Positions 24,384-34,062 are shown, numbered from the stretch's first letter. The stretch is 46,626 bases of DNA from an uncultured Clostridia bacterium (GCA_947630625.1 CANRIL010000019.1:1-46626), one strand, 5' to 3'. Made by a program: numbers and translations. The notes: generated by a model not told the origin, from the sequence alone.

Positions 24384-25466
24384 ATGATGGTCAACATAAA
24401 TGTGAGGTTAAACAGCAAAACGATCCTCGTGACCGGTTCGCCGGGATTCATAGGCGCAAACCTTGTTGTACGTCTTTTAAGACAGCTGTCCTCTGGGCAT
24501 ATCATCAGTTTCGACAGCCTGAACGACTACTATGACGTGAGCTTAAAGAAATATCGCCTTGCGGAGATAGAAAAGGCGGCGGAAAGCAGCGCGGTCAGAC
24601 ACACGTTTATAAAAGGCAATCTTGCTGACAAGGCACTTGTGGACAAGGTGTTTGAAGACTATAAGCCTGATATCGTTGTGAACCTCGCGGCACAGGCTGG
24701 CGTGCGCTATTCCATAGAGCACCCGGATGTTTATATTGAGTCCAACATCATCGGGTTCTTCAATATATTAGAGGCCTGCCGTCACAATCCTGTGGAGCAC
24801 CTGGTGTACGCTTCGTCCTCCTCTGTTTACGGAGGAAACAAGAAAGTTCCGTTCAGTACCGAAGACAAGGTGGACAACCCTGTGAGTCTTTATGCGGCTA
24901 CGAAGAAGTCCAATGAACTTCTGGCACATGCCTATTCGAAACTCTACAATATTCCTTCGACCGGTCTGCGGTTCTTCACGGTCTACGGCCCTGCCGGCCG
25001 TCCGGATATGTTCTACTACTCCGCCACGCAGAAGCTGAGTGCTGGCAAGACGATTCAAATTTTCAACTACGGCAACTGTAAACGTGACTTTACCTATATA
25101 GATGACATTGTGGAAGGCGTTGTCCGGGTCATGCAGGGAGCGCCGGAAAAGAAAACAGGGGATGACGGCCTGCCGGTTCCGCCGTACCGAGTATACAACA
25201 TTGGAGGCGGGACGCCGGAAAATTTGCTCGACTACATCCGCACTTTACAGGAGGAGCTTGTCCGTGCCGGTGTTCTGCCGGAAGATTATGACTTTGAAGG
25301 ACACAGGGAACTGGTTCCTATGCAGCCGGGCGATGTGCCGGTTACTTACGCTGATAGCATGGCATTGGAGAGAGATTACGGCTTCAGACCAACGGTTGAC
25401 ATCAGGACAGGGCTGAGAAAGTTTGCCGAATGGTATAAGGGCTATTACATGGACGGGAAAAGATAG
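24384..25466 (+). CDS. UDP-glucuronate 4-epimerase (NAD-dependent epimerase)
   Basis: The 360-residue product is an extended short-chain dehydrogenase/reductase. The start ATG (24384; a second ATG follows at 24387) lies 3 bases after GGAGAA. Residues 14-24 hold the nucleotide-binding TGSPGFIG; the usual second position A or G is replaced by S, which is tolerated. The catalytic Tyr170-x3-Lys174 (SLYAATKKSNELLAHAY) and SSSSVYG (residues 144-150) are intact. The FYYSATQKLSAGKTIQIFNYG and CKRDFTYIDDIVEGVVR segments are characteristic of UDP-GlcA 4-epimerases, as against UDP-glucose epimerases. It would convert UDP-glucuronate to UDP-galacturonate. It leads the locus and stands 3 bases from the sugar kinase gene. 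Its substrate source, Ugd, is two genes further on. Confidence 0.85.
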   Translation: MMVNINVRLNSKTILVTGSPGFIGANLVVRLLRQLSSGHIISFDSLNDYYDVSLKKYRLAEIEKAAESSAVRHTFIKGNLADKALVDKVFEDYKPDIVVNLAAQAGVRYSIEHPDVYIESNIIGFFNILEACRHNPVEHLVYASSSSVYGGNKKVPFSTEDKVDNPVSLYAATKKSNELLAHAYSKLYNIPSTGLRFFTVYGPAGRPDMFYYSATQKLSAGKTIQIFNYGNCKRDFTYIDDIVEGVVRVMQGAPEKKTGDDGLPVPPYRVYNIGGGTPENLLDYIRTLQEELVRAGVLPEDYDFEGHRELVPMQPGDVPVTYADSMALERDYGFRPTVDIRTGLRKFAEWYKGYYMDGKR

Positions 25467-25469
25467 GAT

Positions 25470-26648
25470 ATGGGTACGATGAACTGCGAAAAGAAATTCT
25501 TTGAAATATACGGCAGAGATGCTGACGGTATTTCATTCAGCCCGTACCGGATATGCCCTATCGGAGCGCACAGCGACCACAATCTTGGGAAGATAACTGG
25601 CTTTGCAATAGACAAGGGGATCCATATTGCATATAGACCGAAGCAGAATGGCGTTATCGAGATGTCAAGTCTGCAGTTCCCGAAGCGGGCCCAGTGGCAC
25701 ATTCGGGAGATCGGAGGGAAGACCGGCGATTGGGCGGACTACCTTCGCGGCGCGACCTGGGCGCTTGCCAAGGAATACAGTATGTCTGTCGGCCTTTGCG
25801 GCGTGATCGAAGGCTCGCTGCCCATCGGAGGGCTCAGTTCCTCCGCGGCTGTGATTCTCGCGTTTTTGAATGCGCTTTGCAAAGTGAATCAGATAAGGCT
25901 TACAGCACAGGAACTGATCGATATTGCCTTCGATGCGGAGAAGAACTATGTCGGTGTGAACGTCGGCACGCTCGACCAGTCGTGTGAGGTTTTGAGCCGA
26001 AAGGATCATCTGCTCTATCTCGATTGCAGTGATAACAGCTATGAGCTTATCCCGACGCCGGGAAATATGAAGCCGTATAAGATCGCGATTTTTTTCAGCG
26101 GTCTGGAGCACAGCCTTGCCGGCTCGAAATACAACATGAGAGTTGATGAGCTCAGAGCGGGAGTATATGCGCTGCAGGCGTTTGCAGGTATGGATTACGG
26201 CAAGTTCAATGAAGCGAACGCGCGTGATGTGGGTTTTGAGATATTTGAGACATACAAAGAGAGACTTCCCGCACCCTGGAGGCGACGCTGCGAGCACTGG
26301 TACACAGAGTTTAAGCGCGTTGAAGCCGGCGCTGAGGCATGGCGCAGAGGAGACATCGATGAATACGGTCGTCTGAGCTTTGAAAGCGGCAGGAGTTCCA
26401 TTTACAACTGGGAATCCGGAGCTCCGGAACAGATCCGGCTTTATGAGATCATGAGGGAGACGGATGGAATTTACGGCGGAAGGTTTTCCGGTGCCGGGTT
26501 TAAAGGCTGCTGTATGGCCATGATCGACCCGAACAAGGCAGAGACAATAGCAGAGGAAGTTGAGAGAAAGTATCTGACCTCCTTCCCGGAAATGAAAGGA
26601 AAATACAGTTTCCACCTGTGTGAGAGCGCTGACGGAGTAAAGTTATGA
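25470..26648 (+). CDS. GHMP-family sugar kinase, galactokinase/galacturonokinase-like
   Basis: The 392-residue product phosphorylates a sugar at C1. Residues 26-40 (YRICPIGAHSDHNLG) match the galactokinase signature, with A-H-S-D in place of E-H-T-D. The ATP-binding PIGGLSSSAA is at about 118-127, a probable catalytic Asp lies in GTLDQSCEV near residue 168, and the third GHMP motif (GGRFSGAGFKGCC) is near the C-terminus. Such divergent GalK paralogues in Clostridia are close to plant-type galacturonokinases. That, with the UDP-GlcA 4-epimerase in front and a nucleotidyltransferase behind (4-bp overlap), points to a uronate or galactose salvage kinase. The exact sugar cannot be read from sequence. 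Confidence 0.78.
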   Translation: MGTMNCEKKFFEIYGRDADGISFSPYRICPIGAHSDHNLGKITGFAIDKGIHIAYRPKQNGVIEMSSLQFPKRAQWHIREIGGKTGDWADYLRGATWALAKEYSMSVGLCGVIEGSLPIGGLSSSAAVILAFLNALCKVNQIRLTAQELIDIAFDAEKNYVGVNVGTLDQSCEVLSRKDHLLYLDCSDNSYELIPTPGNMKPYKIAIFFSGLEHSLAGSKYNMRVDELRAGVYALQAFAGMDYGKFNEANARDVGFEIFETYKERLPAPWRRRCEHWYTEFKRVEAGAEAWRRGDIDEYGRLSFESGRSSIYNWESGAPEQIRLYEIMRETDGIYGGRFSGAGFKGCCMAMIDPNKAETIAEEVERKYLTSFPEMKGKYSFHLCESADGVKL

Positions 26649-27376
26649 AATGTTTGATTTTGGCTGCGGGATATGCGACAAGACTCTACCCGTTGACAAA
26701 AAACTTCCCAAAACCGCTCCTGCCGGTGAAGGAAAAGCCGATCCTCGACTGGCTGATCGAGGATATCGACGAGAGCGGCAATGTTGACGAATACATAGTT
26801 ATAAGCAATCACAAGTTCGCGCATCAATTTGAAGATTGGGCAGCTGGTCACAAACAGATGATCACCGTCGTCGACGACGGAACAAACACAAACGAAACGC
26901 GTCTCGGCGCGGTTTGCGACATACAGTTTGCGATCGATAGCCTGAAACTCACGGGCGATCTGCTCGTTATCGCGGGCGACAATCTGCTCGACTTTTCGCT
27001 TACGAATTTTATCTCATACGCGAAGGAGAAACGGACTTCCTGTATCATGCGATACTATGAGCCATCGGAACAGAAGCTCCGAAAGTGCGGCGTAGTTGAG
27101 GTTGACGAAAACGATTTGATTCTCAATATGGAAGAAAAGCCTGAGATACCGAGGTCGCACTGGTGCTGTCCGCCGTTCTATTTCTACAAAGCTGACGATG
27201 TTCCGCTTGTTGCAAGAGGAATAGAAAGCGGCTGCGGAGTCGATGCACCCGGGAGTTTTATCGCATGGCTTAGTACACAGACAGTTGTTCATGCAATGAA
27301 AATGACGGGAAAACGATATGATATTGGGGATCTGGAGAGTTACCAGGCGATACAAAAATTATATAAATCTGAATGA
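26645..27376 (+). CDS. Sugar-1-phosphate nucleotidyltransferase
   Basis: The 243-residue product overlaps the kinase gene by 4 bases (ATGA). The N-terminal LAAGYATRLYPLTKNFPKPLLPV is the pyrophosphorylase signature, with the catalytic Arg and Lys present. LLVIAGDNLLDF carries the metal-binding Asp. At 243 residues it is the short, single-domain form without a C-terminal beta-helix. It would couple a sugar-1-phosphate, probably made by the adjacent GHMP kinase, to UTP or dTTP. The nucleotide and sugar are not determined by the visible motifs. Confidence 0.82.
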   Translation: MKCLILAAGYATRLYPLTKNFPKPLLPVKEKPILDWLIEDIDESGNVDEYIVISNHKFAHQFEDWAAGHKQMITVVDDGTNTNETRLGAVCDIQFAIDSLKLTGDLLVIAGDNLLDFSLTNFISYAKEKRTSCIMRYYEPSEQKLRKCGVVEVDENDLILNMEEKPEIPRSHWCCPPFYFYKADDVPLVARGIESGCGVDAPGSFIAWLSTQTVVHAMKMTGKRYDIGDLESYQAIQKLYKSE

Positions 27377-27459
27377 GTAACTGAAATGACAGGATCATTC
27401 TATTTACTGATCATTGAATTAGTGGAATAGAAAAATATTATTGAGAACGGATAATTAAA

Positions 27460-28710
27460 ATGGTTAACGAACAGACCGGGGAAAAATATAAAATTGCAGT
27501 TGCAGGGACGGGCTATGTAGGCTTGTCTCTTGCCGTGCTGCTTGCACAGAATAACCGCGTCACGGCTGTCGATATTCTGCCCGAAAAGGTAGAAAAGATC
27601 AATAACAGGATAAGTCCGATCCAAGATAAAGAGATTGAAGAATATTTCGCTGAGAAGGATCTTGACCTGACCGCCACACTGGACGGGGAAAGCGCATATG
27701 CTGACGCGGACTTTGTTATCATTGCCGCCCCGACCAATTATGACCCGCAGAAGAATTTCTTTGACTGCTCAGCGGTCGAGGCTGTGATCGAGCTGGTATT
27801 AAGGAGCAGCGACAGGGCTGTAATGGTAATAAAGAGTACGATTCCGGTTGGATATACAAAAGCGGTCAGAAAAAAGTATAACACGGATCGGATCATTTTC
27901 AGTCCGGAGTTCCTGCGGGAATCCAAAGCGCTCTACGATAACCTTTATCCAAGCCGCATCATCGTGGGCTGCGACGCGGACACGAGAGAAGCCGCCGAAA
28001 CATTTGCCGGAATGCTCGTTGAGGGCGCAGAGAAAGAAAAAATCGACGTGCTGTATATGGGTTTTACAGAGGCCGAGGCGGTAAAACTTTTTGCAAATAC
28101 ATATCTCGCGCTGCGTGTCAGCTTTTTCAACGAGCTTGATACATACGCCGAAGTCAAGGGGCTGAGTACCGTAGATATCATTAAAGGCGTCAGCCTCGAT
28201 CCACGAATCGGCGACTACTATAACAATCCAAGCTTTGGTTACGGCGGCTATTGCCTACCGAAAGATACAAAACAGCTACTTGCGAATTACCAGGATGTGC
28301 CGGAGAACCTTATACAAGCCATTGTGGAGAGCAACCGGACAAGGAAAGACTTTATTGCGGACAGAGTTCTGGAGAAAGCGGGCTATTACACAGCGAGTTC
28401 GATGTGGAACGCGGATAAGGAGCGCCCGATTACGGTCGGCGTGTACCGCCTGACAATGAAAGCAAACAGCGACAACTTCCGGCAGAGCAGTATACAGGGT
28501 GTGATGAAGCGGATCAAGGCTAAAGGCGCGACGGTAATTATCTATGAGCCTGCTCTCGAGGATGGAACGACGTTTTTCGGAAGTCTTGTCGTGAACGATG
28601 TGGATAAATTCAAGCACGGTGTGGATGCAATCATTGCGAACAGGTATGATGCAGTGCTGGATGATGTGATGGAGAAGGTCTATACGAGGGATTTGTTTAG
28701 AAGGGACTAA
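27460..28710 (+). CDS. ugd: UDP-glucose 6-dehydrogenase
   Basis: The 416-residue product oxidises UDP-glucose to UDP-glucuronate with two NAD+. The Rossmann motif [11 protein letters not shown] is at residues 11-21. KSTIPVGYT and [20 protein letters not shown] follow, and the catalytic Cys265 sits in [13 protein letters not shown]. The C-terminal NAD/UDP-binding lobe begins with [19 protein letters not shown]. All three domains of the family are present and full length. UDP-GlcA feeds the 4-epimerase two genes upstream. The 83-bp gap before it may hold a secondary start of transcription, but I saw no clear promoter. Confidence 0.9.
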   Translation: MVNEQTGEKYKIAVAGTGYVGLSLAVLLAQNNRVTAVDILPEKVEKINNRISPIQDKEIEEYFAEKDLDLTATLDGESAYADADFVIIAAPTNYDPQKNFFDCSAVEAVIELVLRSSDRAVMVIKSTIPVGYTKAVRKKYNTDRIIFSPEFLRESKALYDNLYPSRIIVGCDADTREAAETFAGMLVEGAEKEKIDVLYMGFTEAEAVKLFANTYLALRVSFFNELDTYAEVKGLSTVDIIKGVSLDPRIGDYYNNPSFGYGGYCLPKDTKQLLANYQDVPENLIQAIVESNRTRKDFIADRVLEKAGYYTASSMWNADKERPITVGVYRLTMKANSDNFRQSSIQGVMKRIKAKGATVIIYEPALEDGTTFFGSLVVNDVDKFKHGVDAIIANRYDAVLDDVMEKVYTRDLFRRD

Positions 28711-28728
28711 AAGAACAATCTCAGGAGA

Positions 28729-29199
28729 ATGAAAGTGGACATAAAAAAAATATGTTTTGCAGCTTCATCAGGAGGACATTTTGAACAGCTGATGATGCTC
28801 AAACCATTGATGAATAAGTACGACAGTTTCATCGTTACGGAAAAGACAGCCTATGCGGCAGTGCCGGACAACATTAAATTATATTATTTAGATCAGGTTA
28901 ATCGAAAAGAAAAGGCATTTGTTTTTCGCATGATAAAAAATCTTTATATTTCGTTGAAGATATTCATGGCAGAAAAACCGGATATGGTCATCTGTACAGG
29001 AGTCTTAGCAATGATTCCTTTATGCCTGATCGCCAAAGTGTCTGGGAAAAAATTAATTTATATAGAATCATTTGCAAAGGTAACATCAGCAACATTAACT
29101 GGGAAAGTACTATACAGGTTTGCAGACCGTTTTTATGTGCAGTGGGAACAGATGCTTCAGGTATATCCTAAAGCAATTTTTCTTGGCGGCATATATTAG
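28729..29199 (+). CDS. Alg14/PssD-type polysaccharide biosynthesis protein
   Basis: The 156-residue product is the membrane-anchoring half of a two-part glycosyltransferase. CFAASSGGHFEQLMML at residues 9-24 carries the family's S-G-G-H motif. A hydrophobic stretch around VICTGVLAMIPLCLIAKVSGKKLIYIESFA is also typical. AGGAG is only 1 base from ATG 28729 but 7 bases from GTG 28735, so the GTG may be the true start. It pairs with the Alg13-like gene 13 bases downstream, together forming the equivalent of EpsE/F, PssD/PssE or Cps14F/G, usually a beta-1,4-galactosyl- or glucuronosyltransferase. Confidence 0.82.
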   Translation: MKVDIKKICFAASSGGHFEQLMMLKPLMNKYDSFIVTEKTAYAAVPDNIKLYYLDQVNRKEKAFVFRMIKNLYISLKIFMAEKPDMVICTGVLAMIPLCLIAKVSGKKLIYIESFAKVTSATLTGKVLYRFADRFYVQWEQMLQVYPKAIFLGGIY

Positions 29200-29212
29200 C
29201 TTGGAGGATCAG

Positions 29213-29695
29213 ATGATTTTTGTAATTTTAGGTTCCCAGAAATTTCAGTTTAACCGCTTGCTTAAAGCAGTAGATGACTTTGTTGGACAAGGACGAATCA
29301 CAGATGAGGTGTTTGCACAGAGGGGTTATAGCGATTATGTACCCAAGAATTTCTTGTCTGAAGAATTTGTGGGACATGCTGAATTTGAAGAAATAATGGA
29401 GAAATCAGATTTGGTCATTAGTCATGGCGGTACCGGAGCCGTGATTGGGGCGGTCAAAAAAGGAAAAAAAGTAATTGCCGTCCCAAGGCTTGCAAAGTAT
29501 GGTGAGCACGTAGACGATCATCAGGTTCAGCTTTTAACACAGTTCGAGGAAATGAATATTATTGAGGTGTGCCACGATTTAGGATGTCTTGACGAATTAA
29601 TAAAAAAAGTAAGGCGGAAAACATATCAAAGCTATGTTTCCAATACAGAAAATATTATAGACAGCATTGAAAAATATATAAGAACAGAAGGGTAA
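29213..29695 (+). CDS. Alg13/PssE-type glycosyltransferase catalytic subunit
   Basis: The start is ATG 29213, 5 bases after GGAGG, giving 160 residues. Longer frames to 29120 run into the preceding gene. MIFVILGSQKFQFNRLLKAVD opens a Rossmann-like GT28 C-terminal domain. SDLVISHGGTGAVIGAVKKGKKVIAVPRL is the nucleotide-sugar-binding motif with the diagnostic H-G-G-T-G. It would bind the UDP-sugar and act with the PssD-like partner encoded upstream. Operon position between PssD and an acyltransferase fits capsule repeat-unit assembly. Confidence 0.85.
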   Translation: MIFVILGSQKFQFNRLLKAVDDFVGQGRITDEVFAQRGYSDYVPKNFLSEEFVGHAEFEEIMEKSDLVISHGGTGAVIGAVKKGKKVIAVPRLAKYGEHVDDHQVQLLTQFEEMNIIEVCHDLGCLDELIKKVRRKTYQSYVSNTENIIDSIEKYIRTEG

Positions 29696-29700
29696 GAAGA

Positions 29701-30753
29701 ATGCGTAAACGGTATATTGACTATCTTCGCGTTACTTCCATGCTCGCTGTGGTGATGATCCACATATGCACTACAGCAATGACGGATTTTGGCGACGGAA
29801 TAGGAACTTATAAAGGTGTTTTATTTGTAAGCGTCACGAACTTGCTTCATTTTGCTGTACCTGTGTTTTTTATGATTTCAGGAGCGCTGCTGCTTGATCC
29901 CAAAAAGGAGATGACGCTTGGGAAATTACTAAAGAAATACCTTATGAAGTATGCCGGGGTGATCCTTATCTTTTGCTGGGCGTTTGCGTTGATAGAGATC
30001 GTGTTTGATAAACACGACATTCAACTAATATATTTTCCGCAAAGTTTTTTAAATATGATACAGGGAAAAACGTGGGCTCATATGTGGTATATGTATACAT
30101 TGTTTGGAGTGATGTTGGTCTTGCCGATCCTACGTTGGACTGTTAAGCTGGCAGAAGGGAAAGACATTATATATTTAATTGTTGTATTTGGTATATTTTT
30201 AAGCGTGCTGCCGTTTTTAAATAAAATTGTAGACTTAAATATAGGTATTCAGTTTCCCATCATCAGCGTTTATTTATTTCACATGCTGCTTGGGTATTGG
30301 ATAGATACCGGAGTTATACACTGGAGCAGCAAAACAAGCGGAATAATAATCGCATGTTGCTGTGTATCACTGGTTGCAGCATCTTATTTTGACGTTATGT
30401 GGAATGCTGAGTCGGATTTCATTGGGGATTATTCATCACCTATTATGATTATTTACGCGGCATCCTTATTTATGCTGCTTAAAAATGCTAAATATAAAGC
30501 AGCAGAGAAGAAGACTGGATCGAGAGTTCAAATCTCATGGGGGGGGGTAATAGATTTATTATCAAAATGCTCTTTTGGGGTATATATAATCCATATGTTT
30601 TGGATCAACCTTGCTTATAAATTGTTTAAGATCAACCCATTTGTACCAAATGTTTTTATAATGATGATCGCCGTTTGGCTGATTGTGGTGCTTTTGTCTG
30701 TTATAAGTACAATTATTATGAGGAAAATACCAGTCATTAAAAGGATAGTGTAG
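29701..30753 (+). CDS. Acyltransferase family 3 membrane protein (O-acetyltransferase)
   Basis: The 350-residue product starts 5 bases after the previous stop. RYIDYLRVTSMLAVVMIHICTT carries the Arg and His positions conserved in acyltransferase-3 enzymes (residues 8-25). About ten hydrophobic helices follow, including VLFVSVTNLLHFAVPVFFMISGALLL and MWYMYTLFGVMLVLPILRW. These enzymes move acetyl groups from cytoplasmic acetyl-CoA to polysaccharide or lipid-linked sugar at the membrane. In this operon it most probably acetylates the capsule repeat unit. Confidence 0.85.
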   Translation: MRKRYIDYLRVTSMLAVVMIHICTTAMTDFGDGIGTYKGVLFVSVTNLLHFAVPVFFMISGALLLDPKKEMTLGKLLKKYLMKYAGVILIFCWAFALIEIVFDKHDIQLIYFPQSFLNMIQGKTWAHMWYMYTLFGVMLVLPILRWTVKLAEGKDIIYLIVVFGIFLSVLPFLNKIVDLNIGIQFPIISVYLFHMLLGYWIDTGVIHWSSKTSGIIIACCCVSLVAASYFDVMWNAESDFIGDYSSPIMIIYAASLFMLLKNAKYKAAEKKTGSRVQISWGGVIDLLSKCSFGVYIIHMFWINLAYKLFKINPFVPNVFIMMIAVWLIVVLLSVISTIIMRKIPVIKRIV

Positions 30754-30756
30754 TTT

Positions 30757-32106
30757 ATGATGGATCACAGAGTGGAAGATGTGTTCATATGTAATAATCT
30801 TACATATAAAAAGGACTCGATCAAAGAGGCAATACAAAAAAGTGGCGTATTAGCAATAATAAAACCAAATGACCATGTTGTGATCAAGCCGAATTTTGTT
30901 CAAGAAAGCAGATCTCAAGATGATGACTGGGATTATGTCATTACACATCCGATAGTAATTACGGCAGTAATTGAATTACTTACAGAGCTTTTATGCACAG
31001 GTGCGGAGATTATTTTAGCAGATGCGCCAATGACAGGTGCATCGTTTAAAAAAATAATGGAACACATGCCGGTAACTGTATGGCAGACAACGTGTAAAAA
31101 TAAGGGAATTACTTTTTCTGTCATTGATCTTCGTGATGAAGAATGGGAAATGTCGGATAATGGCATAATACTGTCCCGACATAAGCTAAGAGGAGATCCC
31201 AAAGGAAAGGTCATGGCGAATTTAGTCAAAGAAAATAGCGAATTTTTTAGTAAACCAATAACAAAGCAGAAACTTTATGGGGCTGATTACGATACAGAAG
31301 AAACTAATCGTGCTCATAATGGTGTTGACAATTGGTACAGTGTATCAAGAACCGTGATCGAAGCTGATGTGATTATTAATTTACCGAAATTAAAAACTCA
31401 TAAAAAAGCAGGAATCACATGTTGCTTAAAAAACCTCGTCGGAATCAATACCAACAAAAATTTACTTCCACATCACACTATTGGTACTCCGCAAAGTGGG
31501 GGCGATCAATTTGCGGACAACTCATCTGGACGAGCTTTGGAAAGCAGTATGACAAATATTGCAAAGAAAATAACGACTAAATTCAAAGCTTTGACACCGT
31601 TACTTGTGCCTCTGAAGAAAATTGCAGTCTTTTGTTTCGGTAACAATCAAAAAACAGTACGCAGCGGTGGATGGTATGGCAATGATACGTTGTGGAGAAC
31701 AATATTAGATTTAAATAAAGTAATGTTTTACGCAGCTACAGACGGGTCATTAAGAGACGATTTGCCTTCAAATAGAAAGCGTTACATTGGTATTGTCGAT
31801 GCAATTGAAGCCGGACAAGGCAATGGTCCTCTTGAACCTGAGAAAATACATGCGGGTGCTTTGATTTGTGGTACAAACCCTGTTTCGATTGATTGTGTTG
31901 CAGCAAAACTTATGGGATACGATTATAAATTAATTCCACAGCTTTTACACGCATTTGAAGTACGGAATTACAAATTGATAGATATTGAATATTCAAATAT
32001 CTCTTGTGTTGATAATGAGGAATTTTTAAATATTGAAGATTTATTACCATTGGTAGATTGCTGGAAGCCTCCGATGGGGTGGGAGGGCAACATAGAATCG
32101 AGGTGA
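30757..32106 (+). CDS. DUF362-domain protein
   Basis: The 449-residue product carries the DUF362 hallmarks: VVIKPNFVQ at about residues 41-49, HPIVITAVIELLTE, and the diagnostic INLPKLKTHKKAGITCCLKNLVG near 205-227, then GHP-like loops and IVDAIEAGQGNGPLEPEKIHAGALICGTNPVSIDCVAAKLMGYD. DUF362 proteins are widespread in anaerobes, often beside ferredoxin domains; no CxxCxxCxxxC cluster is visible here. The biochemical role in polysaccharide loci is not established. It shares the operon with a TupA-like ATP-grasp gene that starts right at its stop. Confidence 0.82.
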   Translation: MMDHRVEDVFICNNLTYKKDSIKEAIQKSGVLAIIKPNDHVVIKPNFVQESRSQDDDWDYVITHPIVITAVIELLTELLCTGAEIILADAPMTGASFKKIMEHMPVTVWQTTCKNKGITFSVIDLRDEEWEMSDNGIILSRHKLRGDPKGKVMANLVKENSEFFSKPITKQKLYGADYDTEETNRAHNGVDNWYSVSRTVIEADVIINLPKLKTHKKAGITCCLKNLVGINTNKNLLPHHTIGTPQSGGDQFADNSSGRALESSMTNIAKKITTKFKALTPLLVPLKKIAVFCFGNNQKTVRSGGWYGNDTLWRTILDLNKVMFYAATDGSLRDDLPSNRKRYIGIVDAIEAGQGNGPLEPEKIHAGALICGTNPVSIDCVAAKLMGYDYKLIPQLLHAFEVRNYKLIDIEYSNISCVDNEEFLNIEDLLPLVDCWKPPMGWEGNIESR

Positions 32107-32970
32107 ATGCTTTATATGGGTGAAAGTAAAATAAGACGGTTTGAAAATGCTGTCTGTAGAGTATTTGGCGCGGAAACGGTGTTACGTTTAGAAGCGAGAA
32201 TTCGTTTCCATAAAAAAATTAACATTGGGAGTCCAACAACCTTATCAGATAAAATTTGCTATTTAGAATTCAGGGAGAAGGATGATCTTCGCGTTCAATG
32301 CTCGGATAAATATGCTGTACGAAGATATGTTTCAGATAAAGGCTTAAGTGAAATATTAGTCCCTACTTATGGCGAAGCTTATGAGTCCTTTGATGACATA
32401 GATTTTGATGAATTGCCATCTAAATTTGTTATCAAAGCGAGACACGGGTGTCAAATGAATTTGATTTGCACAGATAAAAACACTTTGGACTTAGATGAGG
32501 CTCGAAAAAGCGTTAACAAATGGTTTACTGAGGGGTTTAACAGAAGCAATCTGGAACCGCATTACAGTAAAATACCAAAGGGAATTATCATAGAAAAATA
32601 CCTTGAAAATGCAGACACGATCAAGGACTACAAAATTCATTGTTTTAATGGAAACCCGGAATTTATTTTAGTGTGTTCTGAGCGAACAACGGGGTTACGC
32701 CTTAATCTATATGATCTGGATTGGGATCCAATAAAAAAAATTATAGGTAAGCATAAGAACATAAAAGAGATCAGTAAACCAATGTGCTTAGACAAAATGA
32801 TAGAAATTGGTAAAAAGCTGTCAGAAGATTTTAAGTTTGTAAGGGTTGATTTATACGAAATTAATGGTGAAGTGTATTTTGGAGAGCTGACTTTTACTCC
32901 TGATGGAGGAATGCTGTCTTATTTTGCTCCGGATTTTGATAAGGAAATGGGAAAAAGACTGATAGTTTAG
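32107..32970 (+). CDS. TupA-like ATP-grasp protein
   Basis: The 287-residue product belongs to the TupA-like ATP-grasp family found in capsule and teichuronopeptide loci. Signature pieces are SDKICYLEFREKDDLRVQCSDKYAVRRYV (residues about 37-65), LPSKFVIKARHGCQMNLI (ATP-grasp lysine), IPKGIIIEKYL, IKDYKIHCFNGNPEFI and FVRVDLYEINGEVYFGELTFTPDGGM (metal-binding Glu and Asn-equivalent). The family is thought to join an amino acid or other carboxylate to a sugar, as TupA does in teichuronopeptide. It could amidate the uronic acid made by the upstream enzymes; that link is inference. Confidence 0.82.
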   Translation: MLYMGESKIRRFENAVCRVFGAETVLRLEARIRFHKKINIGSPTTLSDKICYLEFREKDDLRVQCSDKYAVRRYVSDKGLSEILVPTYGEAYESFDDIDFDELPSKFVIKARHGCQMNLICTDKNTLDLDEARKSVNKWFTEGFNRSNLEPHYSKIPKGIIIEKYLENADTIKDYKIHCFNGNPEFILVCSERTTGLRLNLYDLDWDPIKKIIGKHKNIKEISKPMCLDKMIEIGKKLSEDFKFVRVDLYEINGEVYFGELTFTPDGGMLSYFAPDFDKEMGKRLIV

Positions 32971-32982
32971 AGGAGAATATCA

Positions 32983-34062
32983 TTGAGACAGGTGCTTATA
33001 ATTAACACAATAGGCTTTGGCTTCGAAGGTATCAGTTCTGTCATTGTCAACTATCTTAAGCATATGGATAAGCAGGGTTTAGAGTTCACTTTCATCGCGC
33101 AGCCTCAAATTGATGATCAGTTTAAAGCAATTCTAGAATCACTTGGCACTGTTGACATGATTCCTGACAGAAAACAGGATACGATCGGATATATCAAGGG
33201 CTTGAACTTAATTCTGAAAAGAAGAAAATATGACGTTATCCACATCCATGGCAACAGCGGAACAATGGCTATAGAGGCGTTTTTAGCAAAAATTCATCAA
33301 GTAAAAAAGATAATAGTACATGCTCATAATACGCATAGTGATCATCCGGTAATAAATCGAATGCTTTCTCCGCTGATGAAGTCATTGTCAACTGATTTGC
33401 TTGCATGCTCAGTAGGAGCAGGAAAATTTTTATATGGAAAAGGGTATACTGTTCTTAATAACGCAATTGACACGCAACGATTCAGCTTTCAGCCTCAAGT
33501 CCGCGACGAATGCAGAAAAGAGCTTGGTTTGGCTGAAAACTCTTTTGTAATAGGACATGTCGGATATTTTCTTGAAATCAAGAATCAATCGTTTCTGGTC
33601 GATGTATTTGTAAAATATCATCAAGTTGATCAGGGTGCCCGCTTGTTGCTTGTCGGCACTGGTCCTGACTTGGAAAAAATCAAAATAAAGGCTGCTGAAT
33701 GTGGTGTGGCTGATGCTGTGATTTTTGCCGGTCAGCGCAGCGATGTGGAACGATTATACTGTGCTATGGATGTATTTGTTTTCCCGTCTCTTTGGGAAGG
33801 GCTGCCGCTAACTTTAGTAGAAGCACAGGCGTCAGGACTTCCTTGTATAGTTTCAGCAAATGTTACAAGAGATGTTGCTTGCACTGAAACGGTAATTTAC
33901 AAAGATTTGTCAGACGGAGCAAAAGCATGGGCAGAGACGATCGCAGGATTGAAAACAAATGCCGCACCGGGAAACAGAAATTCAATAGGCAATTCATTAA
34001 AGGATAAAGGCTTTGATATTATGACAGTAGCAGCAAAACTTCAGAATATTTATAATTCATAG
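32983..34062 (+). CDS. Glycosyltransferase family 4 (GT-B)
   Basis: The start is TTG 32983 after AGGAGAAT. The 359-residue product has a GT-B layout: N-terminal IINTIGFGFEGISSVIVNYLKHM, the linker region HIHGNSGTMAIEAFLAK, then the C-terminal donor domain with GHVGYFLEIKNQSFLVDVF and the E-x7-E motif in FPSLWEGLPLTLVEAQASGLP. It resembles EpsF/CapM-type retaining transferases that extend lipid-linked repeat units at the inner membrane. The donor cannot be predicted. Confidence 0.87.
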   Translation: MRQVLIINTIGFGFEGISSVIVNYLKHMDKQGLEFTFIAQPQIDDQFKAILESLGTVDMIPDRKQDTIGYIKGLNLILKRRKYDVIHIHGNSGTMAIEAFLAKIHQVKKIIVHAHNTHSDHPVINRMLSPLMKSLSTDLLACSVGAGKFLYGKGYTVLNNAIDTQRFSFQPQVRDECRKELGLAENSFVIGHVGYFLEIKNQSFLVDVFVKYHQVDQGARLLLVGTGPDLEKIKIKAAECGVADAVIFAGQRSDVERLYCAMDVFVFPSLWEGLPLTLVEAQASGLPCIVSANVTRDVACTETVIYKDLSDGAKAWAETIAGLKTNAAPGNRNSIGNSLKDKGFDIMTVAAKLQNIYNS

